A DNA stretch of 7,359 bases from Candidatus Dojkabacteria bacterium (GTDB lineage: Bacteria; Patescibacteriota; Dojkabacteria; SC72): positions 1 to 7,359 of the forward strand of contig WOZL01000011.1 of NCBI GenBank assembly GCA_011620305.1. The letters are read 5' to 3'. Under the pieces are notes generated by a model that was not told where the DNA came from, did no database searches, and worked only from the letters and a program-made list of their open reading frames with translations. The translations under genes and the position numbers were made by a program. This document shows, one piece after another, positions 1 through 5,450 of the stretch. Position 1 is the stretch's first letter. Every line of letters begins with the position of its first letter.

Positions 1-70
1 ATCGTTCGACTTGCATACCTAAGGCACACAGCCAACGTTCATCCTGAGCTATGATCAAACTCTCATTGAA
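1..70 (-). rRNA. rrs: 16S ribosomal RNA, 5' end only (partial)
   Basis: Read on the minus strand, this stretch matches the start of bacterial 16S rRNA. AGAGTTTGATCATAGCTCAG (63 down to 44) is the 27F primer region, followed by GGATGAACGTTGGC, then GCCTTAGG and ATGCAAGTCGAACG. Aligning AGAGTTTGATC to E. coli position 8 puts the mature 5' end near position 70; the exact processing site cannot be read. The gene runs off the left edge, so only about 70 nt are seen. Relative to 27F there is one difference, A instead of G at E. coli position 21. The variable stretch before ATGCAAGTCGAACG also departs from the common CCTAACACATGCAAG form. It is bacterial rather than archaeal and looks divergent, but is too short to assign a phylum. 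Confidence 0.95.
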
Positions 71-101
71 AAACGTTTTTTGTATTGCACTAGCATACAA
101 A

Positions 102-117
102 GGATACCGAAGTATCC
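102..117 (-). repeat. Hairpin with cUUCGg tetraloop in rRNA leader (second, proximal to 16S)
   Basis: On the minus strand this reads GGATAC-TTCG-GTATCC, a perfect 6-bp stem whose closing C-G pair and UUCG loop form the exceptionally stable cUUCGg tetraloop. It lies about 32 nt upstream of the predicted 16S 5' end. There is no U-tract directly after it, so it is not a terminator. It more likely shapes leader folding, processing or assembly of the 16S precursor. Confidence 0.8.
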
Positions 118-123
118 AAATTA

Positions 124-137
124 CAGACCGAAGTCTG
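124..137 (-). repeat. Hairpin with cUUCGg tetraloop in rRNA leader (first of tandem pair)
   Basis: On the minus strand this reads CAGAC-TTCG-GTCTG, a perfect 5-bp stem with the same C(UUCG)G cap as the neighbouring hairpin 6 nt further downstream in the transcript. The stems differ in sequence while loop and closing pair are the same, as expected if structure rather than sequence is kept. No U-run follows. Confidence 0.78.
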
Positions 138-193
138 ACCAATCAACGTTATAATTGGATTTTATTGCAAATGAATTGTATAGGACTTTTATT

Positions 194-204
194 AAAAAAA
201 GAAC
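194..204 (-). promoter_or_regulatory. Possible boxA-like antitermination element
   Basis: The transcribed strand reads GTTCTTTTTTT here, resembling the GTTCTTT core of boxA elements bound by NusB/NusE in bacterial rRNA leaders. It sits inside the rRNA leader between the promoter and 16S, which is the expected place. In an AT-rich leader such a T-rich string could arise by chance. It also follows an A/T stem-loop by 7 nt, so a weak attenuator is an alternative reading. Confidence 0.3.
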
Positions 205-211
205 TACACGA

Positions 212-232
212 AAATCAAAAATGTTTTGATTT
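212..232 (-). repeat. A/T-rich 9-bp inverted repeat in rRNA leader
   Basis: The transcribed strand carries AAATCAAAA, a 3-nt loop CAT, then TTTTGATTT, a perfect 9-bp inverted repeat with a single G-C pair. The predicted stem is weak for its length. It lies 7 nt before the T-run at 200-194, so it is not a classical intrinsic terminator. A terminator here would also silence the rRNA operon unless antitermination acts. Function unknown. Confidence 0.5.
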
Positions 233-370
233 CCTACCACTCTTCAACTTTTAAGGAGCTTTAGAGCGGGGAATAACACAACGATATAATTAACCCATCG
301 TATATTCAAGTAATTCTTATGAAAATCTTTTTTATATTACCTGATTACCGTTTTCCCAAACTCGTGCGAG

Positions 371-399
371 ATTGTAACATAATCAAAATCTCTATGCAA
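371..399 (-). promoter_or_regulatory. Promoter of the rRNA operon (sigma70-type, extended -10)
   Basis: On the minus strand, TTGCAT (399-394) is followed after exactly 17 bp by TACAAT (376-371), giving 4/6 and 5/6 matches to the housekeeping hexamers with optimal spacing. A TG one base upstream of the -10 (TGT-TACAAT) makes it an extended -10 promoter. The sequence upstream (GAAATATTAA at 420-411) is A/T-rich, as UP elements are, but that part is weak. Predicted start is about 7 nt past the -10, near 363-364, giving a ~290-nt leader before 16S. It points into the 16S gene and lies only 20 bp after the ligase stop codon. Confidence 0.8.
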
Positions 400-419
400 G
401 CACTTTTGCATTAATATTT

Positions 420-2267
420 CTAGCTCCTTTTAGCCTCAAAAATAGTTGTTAGTTCTTCTACTGTAGTTATCTCTTCTAAAGCCTTTTCTCTATCCCACTC
501 TATTAACCTAGGGAACCTTAGAGAAAGACCATTACCAACACCTTCTTTATCCTTACTGATATCTCTCGTGACTTCATCAGCATCGACTGTAATTACAAAC
601 TTAGGTTTAACCCATACATCTGGCTCTAAAGTATCTGTTACTGCTACATCTTTAGTCTTTTTTAATACCTCTATACCCTTTAATTCTTGTAAAATCTGCT
701 TAAATAGATCGTCTGAAATACCAGTACCTACCTTACATATAGCATCATACCTATTCTCTTTCTCATTATATACAGCACCCAAAAGAGCTCCAATCCCCAA
801 CTCCGCTCTTCTACCTGAACCGTAATAGTAACCAACAACAACCATATCAACGGTATCAATTAATCCTCTATCCATACTTTTCTTTAATTTAATCCATTCA
901 AAATTCCTTTTACCCGCCTCATACCCTCCCTCAAACTGCTTTACAATTAATCCCTCTAATCCCTGCTCTACATACTTATCAAAAACTTCCTTTAGTTTAC
1001 TTACAGATGATATCCTTAAGGTATCTGCTACACGTAAGCTATTATCAATACCCTTGAATTCTTTTTCTAATAGATTGATTCTCTCTACAGTATCTTTTTG
1101 AGTAATATCCTCACCATTGATATAGAGTAAATCAAACAGCATAGCTTTAACTGGAATCTTTTCACTAACCTTACCAACCTCATATTTTCTTTTTCTTTGC
1201 ATAGTGGTTTGATAACTAAGAAATGTATCCTTAGAGTAATCCCATCCAAGTACCTCAGAGTCTAGGATAAAGCTATCAATATCAATTTCTTTAGCATCTT
1301 CAACTATCTCTGGAAACATATCTGTCACATCCTCCAAATTCCTTGTATATAGTTTTACCTGTACTCCATCACTAGAGTCACTAGCAAAAAGATTTAAGCC
1401 CTGTTCTTTGCTACGCAAATAATCTCTCCAAATTACTTTTCTGCTACTAATACTATCCTGGGTATATTTATGTATCTGTAATCTTAATCCATCAAATTTA
1501 CCCTGAACTAAAAATTTGTCACCCAATCTCTCTTTAACCTCTTCAAAACTTCCTACCCTCTCTACTAATCTAGAAAGTACAGGAAATCCTGGAGTTACAT
1601 TTATATCCTCTAACTCTTCTATTACCTTTTCTTTTTTAAATTGGTCTAACTTGCTGGCTACAAAACCTATATCTGCAGAGGCTCCATATACTCTACTAAA
1701 CTTGTCACTTAACTCCTTATCTCCTGTTACGGTATATGAAAATACATCCATCATGGTTTTAGAGTGAAGACCTAATCTTAATTGGCCACATACTATTCTC
1801 ACAAAGTATTTAGCTTCAATATCTGATGTAGAGGTTAAAAAATTAAGGATTAAATTTCCTTTTCTTTCTACTGAACCAGATCCAGATGTATTAACAATCT
1901 CCCAAAGAATTTCATATATCTCTTGAATAGTTCTACTCTTTCTCCTTTTTACTAATTTCTCTGAGACCTGGTATATGGCATCCCCTATATCACCTGTTTC
2001 TTGTCTAATACTTGAGATATCAATATCCTCCTCTTTGTCCTCGAAATATTGATTTAATAGATTAGTTAGACTCTTCTCTGAGTAGTTAAATTCACTGTCT
2101 ACAAACTTGGGTGCAACCCTACCTTGTACAAGATATGAAATCACCTGTATATCATAGATATTGCACTGTTTTAAGAATTCCCCCATTAGAGAGGTCATAT
2201 CGAGTCTTCCTGCTATATTCTCAAGCTTTTCGAATACTTTGCAAAGCTCTTTAAAGCTGCTATTCAT
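420..2267 (-). CDS. lig: ATP-dependent DNA ligase (archaeal/LIG1-type)
   Basis: This 615-residue enzyme seals 3'-OH/5'-phosphate nicks using ATP (EC 6.5.1.1), acting with Pol I in lagging-strand and repair synthesis. The N-terminal ~220 residues look like the DNA-binding domain of archaeal and eukaryotic LIG1-type ligases, including EAKYFVRIVCGQLRLGLHSK near 151-170. The nucleotidyltransferase core follows: motif I K257-F-D-G-L-R with K257 as adenylated lysine; motif III D336-S-E338, with Ser for the usual Gly; motif IIIa F378-D379; motif IV E438-G-L-I-V-K443; motif V W458-I-K460-L-K462. The OB-fold domain ends with motif VI, R584-F-P-R587. All catalytic elements are present. About 30 residues (267-300) appear inserted just after motif I. 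The ATG is supported by GGGAG 8 nt upstream. The gene starts 4 bp after the winged-helix gene and is probably cotranscribed. Most bacteria use NAD+-dependent LigA for replication; whether one exists elsewhere cannot be seen. Stop codon is TAG. Confidence 0.95.
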   Translation of the reverse strand: MNSSFKELCKVFEKLENIAGRLDMTSLMGEFLKQCNIYDIQVISYLVQGRVAPKFVDSEFNYSEKSLTNLLNQYFEDKEEDIDISSIRQETGDIGDAIYQVSEKLVKRRKSRTIQEIYEILWEIVNTSGSGSVERKGNLILNFLTSTSDIEAKYFVRIVCGQLRLGLHSKTMMDVFSYTVTGDKELSDKFSRVYGASADIGFVASKLDQFKKEKVIEELEDINVTPGFPVLSRLVERVGSFEEVKERLGDKFLVQGKFDGLRLQIHKYTQDSISSRKVIWRDYLRSKEQGLNLFASDSSDGVQVKLYTRNLEDVTDMFPEIVEDAKEIDIDSFILDSEVLGWDYSKDTFLSYQTTMQRKRKYEVGKVSEKIPVKAMLFDLLYINGEDITQKDTVERINLLEKEFKGIDNSLRVADTLRISSVSKLKEVFDKYVEQGLEGLIVKQFEGGYEAGKRNFEWIKLKKSMDRGLIDTVDMVVVGYYYGSGRRAELGIGALLGAVYNEKENRYDAICKVGTGISDDLFKQILQELKGIEVLKKTKDVAVTDTLEPDVWVKPKFVITVDADEVTRDISKDKEGVGNGLSLRFPRLIEWDREKALEEITTVEELTTIFEAKRS

Positions 2268-2271
2268 AGAA

Positions 2272-2685
2272 TTAACTCCCTATATATACATAGTAAGTAG
2301 ATTTTGTAGTTCCTTTCTGTTCCACTAAACCTTTCTTTTCTAACGAGTTCATATCTCTTCTAACTGTTCGTGGTGATACATCTGAAAGTAAATCTTGAAG
2401 TTCAGAAGGATACATTTTCCCCTTCTCTATTAGCTTTTTTACTATCCTCTCTTGCCTTTCTGAAAGCTTAATACTCTCCACCTCTACGTTTACTTTTTCT
2501 TTTTTGTTCACTTTTTTAGGTAAAGCTTTTCTTTTGAGCATAATCTCTTTCTCTTTTTTATCTTCCTTTGGAGTTTGTTCTTTCTCTTGTTTAATAATAA
2601 TATACAAAACAATACCCAGTAGAAAACCTAAAAGAGTAAAGATTTTCCTAAATGGATTACTGTTGTTACGATTGTTATTTTGCAT
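2272..2685 (-). CDS. Membrane-anchored winged-helix (DeoR-like HTH) protein
   Basis: A 137-residue protein with three parts. An Asn-rich N-terminus (1-12) is followed by one hydrophobic helix at about 15-31 (IFTLLGFLLGIVLYIII). A highly charged Lys/Glu-rich linker spans about 32-72. A C-terminal winged-helix domain at about 74-135 resembles DeoR-type DNA-binding domains: LSERQERIVKKLIEKG, then YPSELQDLL, recognition helix SPRTVRRDMNSLEKKGLVE, and a wing ending YYVYI. The Lys-rich linker predicts that the C-terminal domain is cytoplasmic, so it could bind DNA next to the membrane. There is no DeoR sugar-sensing domain. I do not recognise a named family; target and signal are unknown. Its own spacer upstream has a -10 hexamer, inverted repeat and DnaA box, so it may regulate itself and the ligase. 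There is no Shine-Dalgarno before the ATG. An internal ATG at codon 49 could in principle yield a soluble form. Confidence 0.85.
   Translation of the reverse strand: MQNNNRNNSNPFRKIFTLLGFLLGIVLYIIIKQEKEQTPKEDKKEKEIMLKRKALPKKVNKKEKVNVEVESIKLSERQERIVKKLIEKGKMYPSELQDLLSDVSPRTVRRDMNSLEKKGLVEQKGTTKSTYYVYIGS
2276..2280 (-). promoter_or_regulatory. Shine-Dalgarno site of the ligase gene
   Basis: GGGAG lies 8 nt before the ligase ATG and overlaps the last sense codons (GGG AGT) of the upstream winged-helix gene. It fixes the ligase start and suggests translational coupling. It is the only clear ribosome-binding site in the window; polA, the winged-helix gene and the visible upstream bases of ftsH have none. 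Confidence 0.75.
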
Positions 2686-2702
2686 AACATTGGTATTAAA
2701 AT

Positions 2703-2711
2703 TTATCCACA
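2703..2711 (+). promoter_or_regulatory. Perfect DnaA box (TTATCCACA)
   Basis: The plus strand reads TTATCCACA, identical to the strong R1/R4 DnaA boxes of E. coli oriC and matching TTATNCACA. It lies in the 75-bp spacer upstream of the winged-helix/ligase pair, about 20-30 bp downstream of the predicted transcription start. I noticed no second exact copy in the window, so it is not an origin cluster. A role as a DnaA-responsive regulatory site is possible; chance is the alternative. Confidence 0.45.
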
Positions 2712-2727
2712 GCTATATTTCATAGCT
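2711..2727. repeat. Inverted repeat in the polA / winged-helix spacer (possible operator)
   Basis: AGCTAT (2711-2716) and ATAGCT (2722-2727) form a perfect 6-bp inverted repeat around a 5-nt centre. It sits between the predicted transcription start (~2733) and the DnaA box, which it touches at 2711. Dyads of this size placed just after a start site are typical operators for winged-helix dimers, so autoregulation is a reasonable guess. It could equally be a small 5'-UTR hairpin. Confidence 0.45.
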
Positions 2728-2739
2728 TAGCACTACTCT

Positions 2740-2745
2740 ATTATA
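2740..2745 (-). promoter_or_regulatory. Putative -10 element for the winged-helix/ligase genes
   Basis: The minus strand reads TATAAT, a perfect -10 hexamer, 15 bp after the polA stop codon. The best-placed -35 at 17-bp spacing is TTAAAT, matching only 3/6, so the promoter is uncertain. Initiation would fall near 2733 and give a 5'-UTR of about 48 nt containing the inverted repeat and DnaA box. The 75-bp gap, wide for this window, supports a separate promoter. Confidence 0.45.
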
Positions 2746-2760
2746 TATGATATTCGGACA

Positions 2761-5439
2761 CTATTTAAGTTTATCCCAACTATTTCCAACACTTATATGC
2801 GTTTTGAGTGGTACATCAAGCTTTACAACATTAATCATTACATCTTGAGCATCCTCTTTAAACCTATCAATTTCTGATTCCTCAACTTCAAATACAATTT
2901 CATCGTGTATTTGAAGAAGCATATGTGCCTTTCTATTGTACTTTTCATCTATCATATCTTGCAGTTTAATCATTACAAATTTCATAATATCTGCCTCTGT
3001 ACCCTGTATAGGCATATTTATAGCTTCTCTACCAGCAGCAGATGACACTCTCTTATTTCTAGATCTAAGTCCACTTACATTTCTAGTTGTCCCAAACATA
3101 GTCTGGACATATCCTTTCTCTCTAGCCTCTTTCTCAGTATTTCTCATATACTCCTCTACTCCAGGATATATTTCAAAGTATTCATTAATATATCTACTAC
3201 TCTCTTCAACATCTATATCTAGTAAACTAGCTAATCCGTAACTTGTTTGGCCAAAAATCATTCCAAAATTAATTGTTTTACCTAAGCTCCTCTCCTTTTT
3301 AGTTATTTCCTCAATATCTTTATCTAGAATTCTAGAAGCTGTAGCTGCGTGAATGTCCTTACTATCTATGAAGTCTTGAGAGAGGGTTTTATCTTTAGAT
3401 ATATCAGCCATTATTCTGAGCTCCATTTGAGAGTAATCTATTGCCATTAGTTTATACCCTTCCCTAGCAACAAAACAATTTCTTACTTTAGATGCCCACT
3501 CTCCAGATATAGGGATATTTTGCATGTTAGGATTAACTGATGAGAATCTTCCCGAACTTGTCCCCGTTTGTTTGAAATCAGTGTGTACCGAATTATCTTT
3601 AGATTCATTGATAATAGAAAGAAGTGGCTCAACATATGTAGATGAGATTTTAGATACCTCTCTGTAATCTAGTAAGAAATCTATAATGGGGTGCATACCT
3701 TTCATTTTTCTAAGTACTGACTCTTTAGTTGAAAGTTTTCTACTTTTAGGTAATTGTAATTCGTTAAAAAGGACATCGGAAAGCTGTTTAGGGGAATTTA
3801 TATTAAATTCATGCCCTACTGAATTGTATATAGACTTCTCTAATTCACTGACCCTCTTATCTACCTCCTCTTTTAGCTCCAAAAGAGTCTCCTTATCTAA
3901 CTTTATTCCTCTATCCTCCATTCTTGCTAGTATGCAAGATATTGGCTCCTCAATCTTCTTTAACGAATTTACTAGTAAATCATTTTTCACCCCTAAATAC
4001 TGCTTGATATTTTTAGTAGTGTAATCGTATAGCTCTAGATTATTTGCAGTCTCTATCTGTTTCTCATATGCTAATTCCATTACCTCTCTTATCTTTTCAT
4101 AATCTCCTGGAGATATTTTTTCACTTAATACATAGTTACTGTAATCAAAGGAGAGATCTTTGAGAGCAAATCCTTTCTTTTCGGACTTTATCATATGCTC
4201 AAAGAGTGCAATATCAAACACTTTAGATGTGTCAAACTTATAAAGGCTAGTGTCCGATACATACTGCTCCCAGTTGTAAAATATAATGTCCGATTTAAGG
4301 TCTTTAATCCATATATACTCTTTTAGAAGGTAGGTCTTTTCGTTTGTACCTACTATTACAAACGGTATATTATCAAAAGCTTCTTCTTTTGATATATAGG
4401 CAACATATAACTTGTCCGATTCTTCTGTTTCATCTTTAATATCTTCATATTCGCTCCAACTATATTTTGAATTCTCATTATCACCAAACATACCTAATTG
4501 TGAACCATTACTGTTTACATCGACCTGTGCTTTTCCGAATAAGTCATCTAATTTAGGTAGCAAAGACTTAAAGTTATATCTCTTAAAGGTATACATTAGT
4601 TTGTTTCTATCAAAGTCTTCTAATATACAGTCTGTTAAATGTATATCTAAGCTCATCTCTGTATCTATCTTTGCTAGTTTTCTGCTAAACTCAGCCTGCT
4701 CTATGCTTTCTGTAAAGAGATGCTTCTGCCTAGTAGTTAATTCATCTACATGCTCGTATATACTATTTAAATCACCATACTCTTCTAGTAGACTGGTAGC
4801 TGTTTTATCCCCCACTCCTTTGATACCAGGAATATTATCAGAACTATCTCCTACCATAGCTTTGTAGTCTACTACTTGCTCAGGAGTATATCCGTATTTT
4901 TCTTTTACTTTTTTACTATCATATACAACAATATTTTTAAAACTTCCATTAGGTAAACACACATACACATCCTCTCTCACCAATTGTAAAAGGTCTTTAT
5001 CACCACTTAGTATATACATATCCATATCTTCATCTTGCCATTTACCAGTAGAGGTATATTTAGAGAGTGTACCTAGTATATCGTCTGCTTCATATCCTGG
5101 CTTTTTTATAATGGGGATATTAAAAGAGTTTAGGACTTCTTCTACCATTGGTATCTGATCTATGAGCGATTGGTCTGTAGGTGGTCTAGTTCCTTTGTAA
5201 TCTGGATATATTTCATGCCTGAATGTCGGTTCAGAAGTGTCCATAGCACACATTACATACTCTGGATGAAAACTTTCTAAAGCACTTAAAAGCATTGTAG
5301 TAAAGCCATACACTGCGTTTACTTGTAAACCATCTTCTGTTTGTAAATTAGGCGGATATGCGTGGAATGCTCTGTGTATTATTGCATTAGCATCTATAGC
5401 TAAGAATATTTTCTTATCTTGCGAAGTTGGTAATGTCAT
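2761..5439 (-). CDS. polA: DNA polymerase I
   Basis: This 892-residue family A polymerase removes RNA primers and fills gaps in Okazaki-fragment maturation and repair. The 5'-3' nuclease domain (about 10-300) appears intact: D16, D67, the E117-A-D119-D120 cluster, SGD147-K-D149, and GDSSDNIPG at 197-205. An acidic linker (about 300-340) leads into a proofreading-like domain (about 341-480) that has lost the N-terminal DxE metal ligands; only FDIAL (408-412) resembles the family, so proofreading is probably absent. The polymerase domain has motif A D668-YSQMELR, O-helix R717/K721/F725, and motif C H845-D846-E847. F725 aligns with E. coli F762; F729 replaces the usual Tyr766. The start sits 11 bp after ftsH, and an in-frame TGA just upstream rules out an extension. 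No Shine-Dalgarno is visible, but a TATAAT lies 5 nt before the ATG. Stop codon is TAG. Confidence 0.97.
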   Translation of the reverse strand: MTLPTSQDKKIFLAIDANAIIHRAFHAYPPNLQTEDGLQVNAVYGFTTMLLSALESFHPEYVMCAMDTSEPTFRHEIYPDYKGTRPPTDQSLIDQIPMVEEVLNSFNIPIIKKPGYEADDILGTLSKYTSTGKWQDEDMDMYILSGDKDLLQLVREDVYVCLPNGSFKNIVVYDSKKVKEKYGYTPEQVVDYKAMVGDSSDNIPGIKGVGDKTATSLLEEYGDLNSIYEHVDELTTRQKHLFTESIEQAEFSRKLAKIDTEMSLDIHLTDCILEDFDRNKLMYTFKRYNFKSLLPKLDDLFGKAQVDVNSNGSQLGMFGDNENSKYSWSEYEDIKDETEESDKLYVAYISKEEAFDNIPFVIVGTNEKTYLLKEYIWIKDLKSDIIFYNWEQYVSDTSLYKFDTSKVFDIALFEHMIKSEKKGFALKDLSFDYSNYVLSEKISPGDYEKIREVMELAYEKQIETANNLELYDYTTKNIKQYLGVKNDLLVNSLKKIEEPISCILARMEDRGIKLDKETLLELKEEVDKRVSELEKSIYNSVGHEFNINSPKQLSDVLFNELQLPKSRKLSTKESVLRKMKGMHPIIDFLLDYREVSKISSTYVEPLLSIINESKDNSVHTDFKQTGTSSGRFSSVNPNMQNIPISGEWASKVRNCFVAREGYKLMAIDYSQMELRIMADISKDKTLSQDFIDSKDIHAATASRILDKDIEEITKKERSLGKTINFGMIFGQTSYGLASLLDIDVEESSRYINEYFEIYPGVEEYMRNTEKEAREKGYVQTMFGTTRNVSGLRSRNKRVSSAAGREAINMPIQGTEADIMKFVMIKLQDMIDEKYNRKAHMLLQIHDEIVFEVEESEIDRFKEDAQDVMINVVKLDVPLKTHISVGNSWDKLK

Positions 5440-5444
5440 ACATC

Positions 5445-5450
5445 ATTATA
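5445..5450 (-). promoter_or_regulatory. Possible -10 element immediately before polA (leaderless start?)
   Basis: TATAAT fills positions 5450-5445 in the 11-bp ftsH-polA gap and ends 5 nt before the polA ATG. Initiation at the usual distance would fall on or next to that ATG, giving a leaderless mRNA, consistent with the missing Shine-Dalgarno. The -35 at 17-bp spacing (TTTTTA) is poor, and TATAAT is common by chance in AT-rich DNA. Cotranscription from ftsH remains the simpler view. Confidence 0.3.

Larger units (their letters stand above)
71..363 (-). other. rRNA operon leader (transcribed 5' spacer before 16S)
   Basis: This gene-free stretch of about 290 nt lies between the predicted rRNA transcription start (near 363-364) and the mature 16S 5' end (near 70). 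It is AT-rich and contains several potential hairpins on the transcribed strand. Two tandem UUCG-capped stems (124-137 and 102-117) lie closest to 16S. A 9-bp A/T-rich stem lies at 212-232, and a 5-bp inverted repeat, CCAAT/ATTGG, at 139-158. A pyrimidine-rich GTTCTTTTTTT (204 down to 194) could be a boxA-like antitermination element. The other half of the RNase III processing stem would lie 3' of 16S, outside the window, so the processing architecture cannot be completed. No convincing small gene was found here. Confidence 0.75.

Noticed and set aside
51..254. Plus-strand open frame of 67 codons over the 16S start and rRNA leader
   Set aside because: It runs antisense through the 16S 5' end and the leader hairpins, has no Shine-Dalgarno and resembles no protein. 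It is a chance reading of structural RNA sequence.
285..290. Plus-strand TATAAT as an antisense promoter in the rRNA leader
   Set aside because: There is no acceptable -35 at 16-18 bp spacing (the hexamer at 17 bp is TAGAGC) and no gene downstream on that strand.
281..301. Inverted repeat ACGAT-N11-ATCGT in the rRNA leader as an operator or terminator
   Set aside because: It is a short A/T-rich stem with a long loop and no U-tract; such pairs are common by chance in this composition.
395..410. Dyad TGCAA-N6-TTGCA as a ligase terminator
   Set aside because: The stem is only 5 bp, no T-run follows on the transcribed strand, and it overlaps the -35 of the rRNA promoter, so it is better seen as part of that promoter region.
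2686..2760. Replication origin at the spacer, given the DnaA box and A/T-rich DNA
   Set aside because: Only one exact DnaA box is present, with no box cluster, no dnaA/dnaN neighbours and only 75 bp of non-coding sequence.
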